The notes: generated by a model from the letters alone, not told the origin. A stretch of 64,000 nt of DNA from Megaustenia siamemsis (GCA_032433765.1 JAVIAB010000159.1:55132972-55196971), one strand, 5' to 3'. Positions 18,004-30,008 are shown, numbered from the stretch's first letter. Numbers and translations: made by a program.

Positions 18004-21000
18004 CTGGGAGAAAAAAAATAACAAAGTCAAGTACACTTCAGGGAATACCGAAGGTTGGGTAATTAACTGGTTGTGAATTGTAGCTATCTTCATAAACAAT
18101 ATAGTGGAGAATGTAGCAGATACATTTATATTAGGCAAAGATGATGCAGGCCTCTAAGAGTTAATGTTGATATGACAAGGTAGAATGTTTCCTTGTGAAA
18201 TAATCTGGTAGAGGGTTGACACGATCTCTGTTTTAGAAAAGGGAGTGGATGGATGGATGCGTTTGCCCGATGATTTGAGGTATTCTAGCGGATACGAACC
18301 GTAGCCTTCCTCCTCGTCATCCGCCCTTAAAAGGACGTTAAGTGGACGTAGTTACGTTGTGTTGAAGTTTGCAGTGTAACACTGTGATATCTGCGCCTTT
18401 CGGCCCAACACATCCGACTTCAGCACGACTTTTTTGAGTACCGGGTTGTCTTCCCTCTTCGATCCCTGCTCGCTTGGCCAGACTAGACAGGTTAGTCTGT
18501 TTCTGGAGGCACCGCGGAGAGGTGTAGCAGGGTCTGGATGGTTTTGGTTCACCGATCCTGGCGCAAGCCGTCAGCTATGAGTCGCTGACAACTTCCAGCT
18601 CTGGTGCTGGGGGGGGGGGCGCCTTCGCCTCCAGAAAAGGGAGTGAAAAGGGGGTTTCCTAGTTTAGAAAATAACGCGCCATTCAACCAAAGCGTTGGCT
18701 AAAATTTATACCTTAGTCCAGTCTCGAGGAAATCAGCGAAACAAGTGTGACGCCGTCAAAGGACACATAGGACTCTGTTCTTGATTATGACTGCAGAGGG
18801 AGTTATCTGATGTCAGAGACAGTGTAACATATCTTATTTCATAATTGATCCTCATTCACAGGGTCAAGGCCAAGAAATGACATAAGTGCATAACACAGTG
18901 AAGTTGCAGTTAAATTAATTTGTGAGGAGAAATGAAACAAAAATGTACAAAAAAATAGATATAGAAATAATAGATATAGAAAAAAATACGGAAGAACAGT
19001 AAGGTTAAAGCTTTACATAGTAAGTGGACAACACAAACCAGAACCAGAACTTTTTTTTCTGGTTTATGTTGTCCACGTGTTATATGAAGTTTTAAATATT
19101 GTTCTAGCTAGTGTTGTCCACGTGTTATGTGAAGCTTTAAATATTGTTCTAGCTAGTGTTGTCCACGTGTTATGTGAAGCTTTAAATATTGTTTGACTGT
19201 GTTGTCCACTTGTTATGTGAAGCTTGAAATATTGTTCTAGCTAGTGTTGTCCACTTGTTATGTGAAGTTTTAAATATTGTTCTATCTAGTGTTGTCCACT
19301 TGTTATGTGACGTTTTAAATATTGTTGTAACTGTGTTGTCCACTTGTTATGTGAAGTTTTAAATATTGTTGTGACTGTGTTGTCCACTTGTAATGTGAAG
19401 CTTTAAATATTGTTCTAGCTAGTGTTGTCCACGTGTTATGTGACGCTTTAAATATTATAATAGCTAGTGTTGTCCACGTGTTATGTGAAGCTTTAAATAT
19501 TGTTGTGACTGTGTTGTCCACTTGTTATGTGAAGTTTAAACAAATCCGATTTTTTTTGTGTCCTATTGATTTATTTATATCTATTTTTTTTTATTTCTCA
19601 TCATCTTTCACAACAGTATCTTCAAGTTATCCAGTATTAATGCTGCTCTATCTCTCTCTCCTTCACCAACCCTGACGCAGGCGAGGATAATACCAACAAC
19701 TGACAGACGGTGGGTAGCACAGAACACAGTCTGAGTTGGATAGCACCAAGAAATGACAGATGGTGGGTAGCACAGAACACAGTCTGAGTTGGATAGCACC
19801 AAGAAATGACAGATGGTGGGTAGCACAGAACACAGACTGAGTTGGATAGCACCAAGAACTGACAGACGGTGGGTAGCACAGAACACAGACTGAGTTGGAT
19901 AGCACCAAGAATTGACAGACGATAGGTAGCACAGAGCACAGACTGAGTTGGATAGTGCCAACAGAAAGACGGTAGGTCTCACATAACACCGTCTAAGTTG
20001 GATAGCACCAATCACTGACAGACGATAGGTAGCACGGAACACAGACTGAGTTGGATAGTGCCAACAGACAGACGGTAGGTCTCACATAACACCGTCTAAG
20101 TTGGATAGCACCAATAACTGACAGACTATAGGTAGCACAGAAAATAAACTGAGTTGTCATTAAAATTAAGAATAGATAAACAACAACTTACCTGTTTGCG
20201 ACACCTGCAGAGAATGAGTCGATGCTGGACGTTTCATGCGAACCAAGAAGTCTCCTGAGGTTGTCGCGGCCATTGTTAGGATCATAGACCTGAATATGCT
20301 CTTTCTGTTTCTTGCTCAGCTTTTCTATTGCACTGTCAATGGCTCTATTAAACGAAAGAAAATTATAAAGTCGTACTGTCAAGAAATTAATTTAATTAAA
20401 ACAAGAAATTAGAGAAATCACCAATCAAGCACTAATATCTACAGTAATAGAGAAAAGGCGATGGTCATATGTTGGACATGTAGTGAGAAGAGATAATAAC
20501 CAAATAGCAAATCAAGCCCCCAAGTGGGAAATAACAGGTAAGAGAAAAAGGGGAAGACCCAGAGAGACACTGAGAAGAACGTTGATGAGAGGGGCAAGAG
20601 TCGTCTCCCTCAATGAGATAGAGCTGCTTGCATAAAACGGCGACAAATGTCGAGATTTGATAAAATATCTTTAAAATAATTGAAAACTGCTAGAACAAAA
20701 ATTCAGATAAGTGATAGAGTATCTTGGTCTACGTCCTATGGACCGGCTACGGCTCGAAAGGTCACTAGATAGATAGAATGGCTTTCAAGAGAGATTGCAT
20801 TTTAATACAAACTATATAAAATAGCGATATGTAATTTGAAGATAATATATAATACATCATTATCATCATCAAGTACCAGGCCTGCTGGCGTAGGTGATCA
20901 TGTCTCTCCACAACTTTCAATCTCGACAGTTATTAATCATTTCTGTTGTTGAACTTCTGCCAAGCCATTCTCTTAAGCTATCTGGTATTTTTGTTTCTCT

Positions 21001-24000
21001 TTGCTACCCTCTATCTCTTCGTCCCTCAATTTTCCCAGCTGTTACAATATATTCCAGTTGTTCTCTTCTCATTACATGGCCAAAAAAACGATGATTGTTT
21101 CTTCCTAATATTTGAAATCTTTTTGCTTTGGCCTCTTTCAGAATACATAGTACAATACATTTATGCAGTAAAAAACTACTGAAATTCTATAGTCATGTTT
21201 TTTAGCTCGTGCACTGATAAATGCGATGCCGTGTTTTGAAGAAGAAAAAAAGCAGAAGTAAAGGTTCCCCAAATCATTGTTAGTCTTATGAGAATATGGT
21301 GTCAATGACCTTTTTTCGAAATCGACAAAAGCTTTTGGGTGATATGGTCAGTCTTACGCCCGGTCGCCCTTCCTTCCCAGATAACATTCTTGTACCCTGT
21401 TTTAAATGTTGGATGAGCTCCGAAGCATTCTAGGTTCGTAAATGAAAATATTCACCATATTTGAGAATTCAAACTTTGGTCTTCTAGTCAACAGCGAGCA
21501 CACTAACCGCTCTGCTACGTAGAGTTCGGTTGTGATTGCAGGTCCTGTTAAACTAACCTAATAAGTTTTGTTTCGTGAATTACAAGGATCCATAATTGTG
21601 TGTGCCTTCCGATGTTTCATATTCGACTAGAGAATGAAAAACATATATGTGGTACTAACCTCCCTTTGTCGACCTCAGCATTTGTTTACCAAAATGCTCA
21701 ATCTGATTCTAGGACCACCGTGAGGTGTTTGTTGTCTGCTCTTTGTCAGCTCTGAGTCACTGTTTCTGAAGCTAAGCAGGCCGATCTGAGTCGCTATCAG
21801 CCACCACCTCATCGCTACCATCCCCACGATTTTAACGTTGTTTGTGTAAGTTTGATTACTTAGCGAACATCATCTGCATACTGCACTTCTGTAAAATGTG
21901 CATAGTATCTCAATGCCACTCATACACAAACTAGAGCCATGTTCGAGCGCAGGCAGCCGTGATAGCGCAATGGTTAGTGAACTGGACTACAAAGGACAAG
22001 AGGTAGGGTTCGATCCCAACCAATGGCTTCCGGGTTCACCCAGCCTTAAATAGGTACCGGATTTTTTTCTGGGAAGGTAAAGCGGCACGGGCGTAATACC
22101 GACCACATTACCACAAAAATCATGTGCTGAAGGTCTGTAAAATTTATGGTCACTGACACCATATTCCCTATACGCCACTTGGCGTCACGGGTGTACTTCA
22201 TTTATTTATTTAATTCTTTTTCATTTAAAAAGGCCCCCTATTAGTTCAAAACAAACATTAATTTCACTGGCGTTTGAGCCCCCAAGCCATCAGGACGGCA
22301 GGGGATTACAATAGTCATTACACCATGGGGCTCTTAGGAGAAAAAAAAAAAGAAGTGTGGAACCGTTTATGTAGAAAAAGAGAATATCTAACGTTGTGTG
22401 TCGGATATCAAATGAAGAAGCAATAATGAATTGCTAAAAAAACGACACTTGTGTACTCCCAACGTTTATATACGCCATGAGGCTTCTTTCACGTGCAATT
22501 ATTTCGACTCTTATAATTTCACAACTCACTTGATTCCGCCATCTGATCTCATTGCCAAGGTACTGTAGTTACAGTGAGCTCCAGCACCATTCCAGTTTCC
22601 GGTCTGAATCTTGGGGTCAAAGGTTGCCACAATACCAAACTCCTCAGCCACTCTGTGGAGCAGGTATCTAGCAACCCACAACTCATCTCCCATTGAGATT
22701 CCCTCACAGGGACCAACTTGGAACTCCCACTGAAAAAAAAAAAAAATAAAATAGAAAAATAAATAGAACAATGAATAGATAATGAAAAAATAAATAGAAA
22801 AATGAATAAATAATAAACAAATAACAGAAAAATGAATAAATAATAGAAAAAATAAATACATAGAAAAATGTATAAATAAATAGATAGAAAAAAATGACAG
22901 AAAAAAAAGATAGAAAAATAATTAAATAGCAACAAAATAAATAGAAAAATAAATAAATAAAGGGATAGATTTAGACAAATAAATACATGTATACAATACC
23001 TGAAATACGAATGAAACATGAATACAATAAATGAAAATATAATACAATGTCACTACTTTGAAGTTAGATAGGTGTAAGACAAGGTGCGTATTATCGCCCC
23101 TACTGTTTATTACATACATGGACTATATATGCAGGTTAGCCAACCCATCAGATACAACGGATATCAACGAGCTTTTATTTGCAGACGATCAGGCACTAAT
23201 ACATGGAACATTAGAAGACCTGCAAGAACAAGTGAATAGACTCAACAGCACAGGCACAAAATACAACATGAAAATCAACATCAACAAAGCAGAAGTCATG
23301 CACATCGAAATAGAGACTATGTTCATAGACATAACTATAGACTGCAGAAGAATGAAAAAAAAGTAGAGGAATTAAACTACCTAGGAAATCTAGTGACAAA
23401 CGACAATTCGAAAACAGCAGAAACAGAAATGAACAGCTATCCCCATTGTTTTCCAACGAGAAGATAACTCTGGAGGGAAAACGGGCACTCTACATTACAC
23501 TTGTCATCCCCATGTGCAATCAATGCCAGACCTGGACCCTAGATGCAAGAACAATAAGACAAATAACCATAATTTTAGAGGTAAAATAGACAATCTACAT
23601 TGCAATCTTCATCCCAACGTTCTTCTTCTTCTTCTATCCTTCCTCTGCTGCTGTTGGCGTCGAGGAGAGATACAATCTGCGATTCTTTGCTCTTCTGTTG
23701 GTCTCTTCTGGTGTTATTCCTCCTAGTGACTCTAGTATTCCCTTTATCAATCTCTTTCTCGTCTTCCTCTTAATCTGGCGTTTTCGTAGCGTTTGTTTAT
23801 GGCTCTTTGAGTCATTGTTAGTTCTTTTTGTCTTGTTATGTGGCCAAAGAAATGTAACTGTTGTTTCTTTATGTATTCGATGGCTGGTTCAATTTCGAGT
23901 TTCTTCCTCGTGTTTCTTACTCTGTCCCTTAACTGTTTCCTGTCATTCTTCTGACACACTTCATCGTACATCCCTACGTTGTACTACCAATATCAGTACT

Positions 24001-27000
24001 GGACTCTTGATGCAAGAACAATACGAAGAAAAAACCCTCCACTTAGATGAAATGTGTTAGACGAATTACAGGAAACAGTCTGAGAGATAAGATCAGAAAT
24101 GAAGAACTGAGAAAAAAAAAGCTAGGAATAACTCCCACCATAGAATTTATAAAGAAACAACAGATAAAATGGTACGGTCAAGACAAGGCAGGAAGATCAA
24201 AACTCAACACAAGGAGCACTCAATAAACATTGCGAGAACACTAGACCTAAGAGCTGAACAAGATGGATTGACGGAATATTAGAAACAGAAGAAAACATAT
24301 CAGCAACAGAGGCGAACAGAAGAGCAAAAGACAGCAAAGTGTGTCTACCTCGACGCTAATTGGCAAATGAGGAAAGAGAGAAGAAAAATAAAATTATTTC
24401 TGATAAGGTTTTGCACACGTGCTTTCTGTGATTTAAAAATTAGGCACAATGAGACTCAAGTAAAAATAGAAAATGTTAGGGACTAACAAGCAGAAGGTAT
24501 AACTAAAGTATAGAGGAAGAAAGAAAAGAAAAGATAATGGAAAGAAAAGATCTGAAGTAGACATCAAAGAAAAATAGAGGATTGAAGTAATGAGGAGACA
24601 AGAAGCAGAATAATGAAACGAAGGTAAAGAAGATTAACAAAAAAGAGAAGGATGAAGATTACAAAAAGAGGATGATGAATAAGTTAAGGAAATGGAAGGT
24701 GAGAAAGAGGAGAATAGGAAAAGTAGGATTAGGAGGAATGTAAGAGAAGCATGAGGAGATGAGGAAGATATAGTAGTAGCAGTAGTAGTAATAGTAGTAA
24801 TAGTAGTATTAGAAGAAGAGGAAGAAGATTTAGAAGACGATATTACATACAATGTTATCAATACAAACGAGAAATGAAAAGAGTAAATTATTGAACATTG
24901 ACAGCGCTATCACTACTTTGTATATTGGTATGTCCTATACAGAGACAATAAACTTTCTATTGCTTTCCTCTACATTCATGTCGTTTTTTTAATGTGTAGC
25001 TTATGTTTACACACTATGCTCACCTGAGAGGGCATGACCTCTGCGTTGACCCCACTGATGTTGATACCTGCATAGAGACAAGCCCTGTAGTGGGCTTCCA
25101 CAACATCTCTGCCGTAGACCCTGTTGGCTCCCACACCACAGTAGTAGGGACCTGTAAAAAGCATGGTGTTTAAATTCCCCCATTAGTTTATTATCTATGA
25201 GCGTGACCATTTTCCATTATGTTGATTAATATATACGAATACTTGCAAATCGTGGACAGCTTAAGTAAAGCAGGAAGGAATACTAGATACATTCCACATG
25301 CGATGTGTGCTCCGTATTCGTGGTTATTTCGTTATGGAAGGCCCCGGTATCACTGCAAACGAATTAAAATCCATAATTGCTCAACCGCCTGTGCCAGCGT
25401 AATCATCCCAATTAATATCTCATCTCCCAAACAAATAAAGGTAACTGTAGTCCCCATCGTAGCAATCTCAGCACACACCAAAAGACATAAACCACGCGGA
25501 AAGTGAACACAGCCAACTGTTCCCTGTCATGCGATATCATCATTCATCGTAAACATTTGGAATATTGAAACATGATCAAAACGGATGAGATACACAGCTC
25601 ACGGTGTGCACAGAGCACTTAACTCAGTAGTTCCTGCAACAAGCCGGACTTGGAATATGAGGAAACTGCAACAAGGAACACTTTTCATGCCTAGCCGTAT
25701 TCGTTGTATCATATGGAAGGACAAACTTGGGGATCCTCACTAATACAGGCCTCCTGAACAGCTACTCACTGCTCAAACAACATAGGTTATGTTGGCTTGG
25801 CCACGTATACCATATGAAAGATGGCCGTATACTAAACAACATGGACAATTTAAAAAAAAAAAAACTAATTTATGCTTTAATCTTCCTCTCTTCATCTGAC
25901 CCGTCATTACCTTCTCTTATAAATAAGACGAATGAATAAAAACAAAAGTACAAATAACTAGAACCAAAGAAAAGTGATGACGATGCAGACGCTGTAGAAG
26001 GGAAGGTAAAATAGGATGAAGAAAACAAAGGAAACAAGTAAAATAATGAAAATAAGTAAAAGAAGAGAATAGTAAATTGTACCCTTCATGCCCTCTCCCC
26101 CCCCCCCCCCAAAAAAAAAAAAAAAGAAAAACATGAAGAATCAGATTACAAAATAGAAGAAAAATAAAAATTAAGAATATAAAGACCATGAAGGAAAAGG
26201 ATAAATCAAGAACAAGACGATTACTCTGAAGTGCCAATAATTTCAGCGAATTTTTTTTTGTTTTAGAAAACAATTACTGCAACACTTCTTCGTCTTTCTT
26301 TCTTTTCGCTTTTTCACTGATACCTAAAAGGTGTCTTGGTTATGCCATTTGTCGTTTTTGAGCTGCTCGAACTGTCTGTATTAGTGATTTTCCATTGTTG
26401 TTACATGTCTCTATCCATCTTCTTCTGGATCTTCCTCTTGGTCTTTTTCCATGCATTCTCGAGAAGAATGCCCTTGATGGTGATTGGTGAGGATTCATTC
26501 TGACCAGGTGGCCAAACCATTTAAGTTGTTGTTCTACTACAACACTAGAGCTTTTAATTTAGCTTCGAGAACATGTGTACATAAGTAAGTGGGGAAAAGT
26601 GTGAAAATACAAATATCTAGAAGTAACTCATAAAATATAACCCATTAGAGAAATAAAGAAAGAAAGTAATGAATATGTACTTCATATTACTGAATATGCC
26701 TCACATATCGATATAAATGTTAAACAGTTAAAACAAAAACATGAATCAAAAGTCAATTTTAAATCAACATCAAGTCCCACTTGCCTTGTGGACCTGGATA
26801 TCCATTCTTGGGCCAGCCCAGAGGGTACCCATCATAGTCCAGCAGAGAGTACTCCTGCTCAATGCCAAACCACGGTTTGGAATCTTTTGCCTTCTCCATC
26901 ACTTCATTGCATGTTTTACGTTTGTTGCTGGCTGTAGATTTCACAAGAAACTCTCACATTTAGCTCATCAAGAAACACAGGACATTAATTAAAGTAAGTG

Positions 27001-29375
27001 GCGATAAAAGGTAATGGTAAAGTACAAGACCTCAATCCGCGTCTTAGTACGTGAGTGTTCACTCATATGTGCTCAACCACGTATCCAAAATTGTTCGGAG
27101 ACTTCTGGATATTGTCGCTTCAGGCATCGAAACTCACGATGCGAGGCGGCATTCCTCACCTTCCCAGAGTGCTTCCTTGGTTCTCATTTCTGCCAGCGGC
27201 TGGGTCGAACACAAGTGTAATTTGTTTTCCCAAACACGAGTACAACTCACACTGCTTCCAGCGGGAATCGAACACGGCTTGTCCGAACGTCGGTAGTCCA
27301 GTGGGTGGTTTTCCCAACTAGGCTACCGAAGCCCCCAAAAGTGGTGGTTTCCTACCCCTAGCTTTCTACGCGAATGGTATTAATTAATGACCATGTTTTC
27401 CATGGTCACGGCATATTTTTTGTAGACGTGGTCAATATCACGTCAGGCCGCCTTTACTTTCCCAAAAATCTCTGGCACAAATTTTCAGCTGCAATTTTGA
27501 ACTATGAAGCCTTTGTCAGCTCCATAAAAAAATCAACTATTTCTGGTAATCGAACCCAGTCATCTCTGATCGGGAAGCAAGCGCACTAATCACACACACA
27601 GCCACCGAGGCTTGGAAATTGTTATAATATATATATATATATATGTAATATATAATCAAAACGGGAATTTTATGTACCATGACAGGACATGAATTTACTA
27701 TTTAAAACAAAAAATTAAACGTTGACACACAACTTTTAAACTTTTAGTTACCTTAACAACATTGTACACACATCTATTAATGACATCAACAATAATGTAC
27801 ATATGATTTTAATGGCCTCAACAACAATGCACATACAGCTGTTAATGGCCTCAACTACAATGTACACATGATTTTAATTACAACACTGTAAACACAACTT
27901 TTACCGACCTCTACAACAATGTAAGCACAACTTGTATCGACCTCAACAACAATGTAAACACAACTTTTATCGATCACAACAAAAATGTAAGCACAGGTTT
28001 TACCGATCTCATAACAATTTAAACACAACTTTTACCGACCTCAACAACAATGTAAACACAGCTTTTATCGATCTCAACAATAATGGAAACACAACTTTTA
28101 CCGACCTCAACAACAATGTAAACACAGCTTTTATCGATCTCAACAACAATGTAAACACAGCTTTTATCGATCTCAACAACAATGTAAACACAGCTTTTAT
28201 CGATCTCAACAACAATGTAAACACAGCATTTATCGATCTCAACAACAATGTAAACACAGCTTTTATAGATCTCACAACAATGTAAACACAACTTTATCGA
28301 CTGCAACAATAATGCAAACACAGCTTTTATAGATCTCAACAACAATGTAAACACAACTTTTATCGACCTCAACAACAATGTAAACACAACGTTTATAGAC
28401 CTCAACAACAATGTAAACACAACGTTTACCGACCTCAACAACAATGTAAACACAACGTTTACCGACCTCAACAACAATGTAAACACAACTTTTATCGACC
28501 TCAACAACAATGTAAACACAACGTTTACCGACCTCAACAACAATGTATACACAGCATGTATCGACCACAACAACAATGTAAACACAGCTTTTACCGACCA
28601 TAACAACAATCTACACACAAATTATAAGTGACCTCAACAATTTGTGCAACTACTCATAATTTTGACATACAAAAGCTGCAGTAGATAAGTTGTTAGTGCG
28701 TCCACATTGGACCATAATCTGTCAGGGTTGAACATTACTTCAATGTCGAATCATTATCATTGTAACATGTATATGGGGGGGGGGGGGGGGGGGGGGCGCG
28801 GGGGGGGGGGGTTTAACTCTAACATTCATTATTGAGTGTCGTCTCCGCATTGAATATTGGCTACCATGGAGCACAATTCCGCTCAGTCTCTTGCTTTGAT
28901 GGTGCAGGTTATCATAGACTGACTTGTCCATCTTTTAATTACTCTCATTAAAACTAAACTTGCACAAATAAATCTTCATAATAAAACAGGTAACTACAGC
29001 ATTTGCATGAACTACAACAAATTGTGGTCAAGACAAATGTAAAACATAAAAAGTACAACCAAAATGAAACACACAAAAGCAATCATAAAAATATACTGTT
29101 CCCAGCACAAACATTGAGAGCTATATATTCGCATAACAGTAACATTCCGCCCCTTCATAAAAACGTTCACACTACAACAAATCCCAGTAAACAAAGCAGC
29201 AGGTGACACCTACCTACGGGTTTCTTGTCGGGCGTGTATACCTCACAGAGGACCAATTTGTTGTTGCCAAGTCTGAACGGATCCCTGAATAGTGCCACTG
29301 GGTAGAGATAGAGGTCTGAGTTTGAGCCCTCTGATTGGTACGTGCTTGAGCCATCAAAGTTCCACACAGCCAAAT
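17869..29375 (-). CDS. Glutamine synthetase, spliced gene (six exons found, 5' coding part not found)
   Basis: Type II (eukaryotic) glutamine synthetase, which joins ammonia to glutamate using ATP. Exons on the minus strand: 29375-29214, 26931-26785, 25151-25024, 22729-22530, 20344-20192 and 18003-17869. Signatures in order: [28 protein letters not shown]...[50 protein letters not shown] and [11 protein letters not shown]. Joints keep phase across the first five exons. Missing are the first roughly 60-65 codons, including the usual IDGTGE segment; I could not find it between 29.4 and 40 kb. The last exon has a one-base problem near 17984 (see its entry). Introns of 1.6-2.4 kb are filled with LINEs, SINEs and minisatellites. 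The ending LLNE-stop lacks the ETGDEPFQYKN-like tail common in animals. Confidence 0.9.
18020..18720. other. Glutamine synthetase intron segment, unassigned
   Basis: Intron sequence. 18240-18720 is more GC-rich than its surroundings and contains a G run (18609-18618) and an imperfect palindrome around CCGTCAGCTATGAGTCGCTGAC (interrupted) near 18569-18590. It may be a fragment of a transposon I do not recognise. Confidence 0.35.
19040..19540. repeat. 45-bp minisatellite, about 11 copies
   Basis: Tandem units around GTGTTGTCCACGTGTTATGT followed by GAAGCTTTAAATATTGTTCT; some units are shortened by the change from TTCTAGCTAG to TTGTGACT. Lies in the last intron of glutamine synthetase. Confidence 0.9.
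19690..20150. repeat. 53-bp minisatellite, about 8-9 copies
   Basis: Tandem units containing GACAGACGGTGGGTAGCACA and CTGAGTTGGATAGCACCAA; the last copies are a variant with AGTGCCAACAGA. Begins only 150 bp after the 45-bp array, in the same intron. Open minus-strand frames here are a product of the repeat. Confidence 0.9.
20192..20344 (-). CDS. Glutamine synthetase exon (IEKLSKK to GVANR)
   Basis: 153 bp, acceptor AATAG|AGCC and donor ACAG|GTAAGT. Holds [14 protein letters not shown] and SFSAGVAN, part of the active-site wall. Confidence 0.9.
20400..20660 (+). mobile_element. LINE C-terminal fragment
   Basis: Plus strand reads [20 protein letters not shown] and [14 protein letters not shown], the after-polymerase tail of a CR1/RTE-type LINE, in an intron of glutamine synthetase. 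Confidence 0.65.
20860..21150 (-). mobile_element. LINE tail fragment, family 3
   Basis: Minus-strand copy of the same tail as 5073-5330, beginning after a short CAT repeat and the shared AAGTACCAGGCCTGCTGGCG end. Confidence 0.65.
21380..21545 (-). mobile_element. SINE-C, tRNA-derived
   Basis: Minus strand begins with a tRNA-like head: A box TAGCAGAGCGG and, about 35 bases on, GTTTGAATTC as a weak B box. One copy only in this window; the 3' limit is uncertain. Confidence 0.5.
21955..22200 (+). mobile_element. SINE-A copy
   Basis: Head GATAGCGCAATGGTTAGTGA, B box GGTTCGATCCC near 21997, and body as in the 16078 copy; ends GGCGTCACGGGTGTACTT. Confidence 0.88.
22530..22729 (-). CDS. Glutamine synthetase exon ([10 protein letters not shown] to SDGGI)
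   Basis: 200 bp, acceptor after a T-rich run (TTTTCAG|TGGGAG), donor CAA|GTGAGT. Contains the glutamate- and ATP-binding [10 protein letters not shown] and NWNGAGAH segments; all expected core residues are visible. Confidence 0.93.
22731..23000. repeat. A-rich low-complexity block
   Basis: Irregular AATAAATAGAAAAATG-type units, directly next to the exon acceptor at 22730. Minus-strand open frames here (Phe/Tyr/Ile-rich) are artefacts of composition. Confidence 0.8.
23060..23540 (+). mobile_element. LINE reverse transcriptase fragment
   Basis: Plus strand holds reverse transcriptase motif B ([13 protein letters not shown]) and motif C ([12 protein letters not shown]), then [10 protein letters not shown]. 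Followed by frame loss. The YMDYI and [14 protein letters not shown] segments are typical of RTE-like enzymes. Confidence 0.75.
23590..24000 (-). mobile_element. LINE C-terminal fragment, minus copy
   Basis: Minus strand gives [20 protein letters not shown] and [14 protein letters not shown], parallel to family 4. It faces the plus copy that starts at 24000. Confidence 0.6.
24000..24380 (+). mobile_element. LINE C-terminal fragment, family 4
   Basis: Reads [24 protein letters not shown], with QQIKWYGQ and a terminal [14 protein letters not shown] end; broken. Confidence 0.6.
24381..25010. other. Purine-rich intron stretch
   Basis: About 400 bp dominated by GA- and AGTAGT-type runs (24640-24840), then unremarkable AT-rich sequence up to the exon at 25024. 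Confidence 0.5.
25024..25151 (-). CDS. Glutamine synthetase exon (PYYCGVGA to EVMPSQ)
   Basis: 128 bp, acceptor TTACAG|GTCCC and donor CTCAG|GTGAGC. Holds the ammonium/glutamate-site stretch with [10 protein letters not shown] and NAEVMPSQ. Confidence 0.93.
25290..25720 (+). repeat. Unassigned interspersed repeat, copy 1
   Basis: Shares about 400 bp of similar sequence with 35750-36160 in the opposite direction, with a conserved frame giving [20 protein letters not shown] and [15 protein letters not shown]. The protein-like conservation suggests a transposon coding fragment of a family I do not recognise. Confidence 0.55.
25720..25860 (+). mobile_element. LINE C-terminal fragment
   Basis: Short open piece [20 protein letters not shown], the post-polymerase motif of CR1-type LINEs. 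Confidence 0.55.
25870..26275. other. Low-complexity intron stretch
   Basis: GA-rich sequence with a C run then an A run at 26096-26123. No coding signal. Confidence 0.5.
26290..26535 (-). mobile_element. LINE C-terminal fragment, family 7
   Basis: Minus strand matches the first part of 54235-54760, whose open frame reads [20 protein letters not shown] and [13 protein letters not shown]. Confidence 0.7.
26785..26931 (-). CDS. Glutamine synthetase exon (SNKRKTC to YPGPQ), GC donor
   Basis: 147 bp, acceptor CTACAG|CCAGC. The downstream joint is CCACAAG|GCAAGT: reading frame and homology need the exon to end there, which makes this a GC-AG intron with the strong AG|GCAAGT consensus usual for such introns. 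Contains [13 protein letters not shown] with the metal-binding glutamates. Confidence 0.92.
27010..27335 (-). mobile_element. SINE-B, tRNA-derived
   Basis: Minus strand: head GGTAGCCTAGTTGGGAAAAC (A box) and GTTCGATTCCC (B box) near 27255, then a GC-rich body. Second copy at 29482-29822. Confidence 0.8.
27336..27620 (-). mobile_element. SINE-D, tRNA-derived
   Basis: Minus strand begins GCCTCGGTGGCTGTGTGTGT, with B box GGGTTCGATTACC near 27553. Lies directly beside SINE-B. A TA repeat follows at 27626-27644. Confidence 0.6.
27730..28640. repeat. 33-bp minisatellite, about 25 copies
   Basis: Units AACAACAATGTAAACACAAC plus TTTTATCGACCTC. Unit length is a multiple of three, so long frames stay open on both strands (for example the [11 protein letters not shown] repeat); these are not genes. 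Lies in the glutamine synthetase intron before 26931. Confidence 0.92.
28740..28960 (-). mobile_element. LINE fragment, family 2, beside a G run
   Basis: Copy of the 37005-37250 tail, split from upstream sequence by a G-rich run at 28776-28811. Confidence 0.6.
29214..29375 (-). CDS. Glutamine synthetase exon ([11 protein letters not shown] to KKPV)
   Basis: 162 bp, acceptor CACTCAG|ATTTGG, donor CCGTAG|GTAGGT. Contains [17 protein letters not shown] and [14 protein letters not shown]. First exon I can identify. Confidence 0.93.
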   Translation of the reverse strand: MWLCGTLMAQARTNQRAQTQTSISTQWHYSGIRSDLATTNWSSVRYTRPTRNP

Positions 29376-29458
29376 CTGAGTGATTTGATAAATATACTAA
29401 CTTTACTGTTTTTTTTCCTCTTATTCTATATAACTCTCTCATTTAGTCATCTGTCTTA

Positions 29459-29940
29459 ATTGGTATGTACTTGAACCATCATAGGTCAAAGAAAGGTCAA
29501 GGTCAAGTACGAGACTTGAACCGGAGTCTTAGCACGCGAGTTTCCACCCATATGTGCTCGGCCGCCTATCCAGAAATGTTCGGAGATTTCTGGATAGTGT
29601 CGCCTCAAGCATCGAAACTCACGATGCGAGGCGACATTCCTCACCTTCCCAGGGTAATACCCTGGTATCCATTTCTGCCAACGGCTGGGTCGACCGTGGG
29701 AGTATTTTTTTTTTCAACCACGAGTACAACTCAAACTGCTCCCAGCGGGAATCGAACACGGGTTGTCCGAACGTCGGTAGCCCGGTCGGGTGGTTTTCCC
29801 AACTTGGCTACCGAGGCCCCCACTTGAGCCATCAAAGTTCCACACAACCAAATCTGAGAGATTTTATAAAAATACTAACTTTACTGGTTTTTTTTCTATC
29901 ATATTCTATATAACTCTCTCATTTAGTCATGTCTCATAAT
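29459..29940 (-). pseudogene. Duplicate of the exon's 5' end, split by SINE-B
   Basis: 29334-29457 (last part of the upstream intron, splice acceptor and the first 13 codons of the WNFDGSS exon) is repeated in tandem at 29459-29481 plus 29823-29940. The copy still shows the acceptor and [16 protein letters not shown] sits inside it, flanked by a 12-bp duplication CTTGARCCATCA. Confidence 0.8.
29482..29822 (-). mobile_element. SINE-B copy in the duplicated exon piece
   Basis: 341 bp between the 12-bp duplications at 29470-29481 and 29823-29834. Head with A box TAGCCAAGTTGGG and B box GTTCGATTCCC on the minus strand. Confidence 0.85.
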
Positions 29941-29948
29941 TCCTTTGT

Positions 29949-29955
29949 CTGTCTG

Positions 29956-30005
<50 letters not shown>
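29949..30005. repeat. CT dinucleotide repeat
   Basis: Nearly pure CT run of about 55 bp. Confidence 0.9.

Positions 30006-30008
<3 letters not shown>

Noticed and set aside
19608..20042. 144-codon Cys-rich minus-strand frame
   Set aside because: Lies in the 53-bp minisatellite inside an intron; out of frame with the glutamine synthetase exons.
27932..28618. Long frames on both strands with 11-residue repeats
   Set aside because: 33-bp minisatellite; unit length is a multiple of three, so frames stay open by chance.
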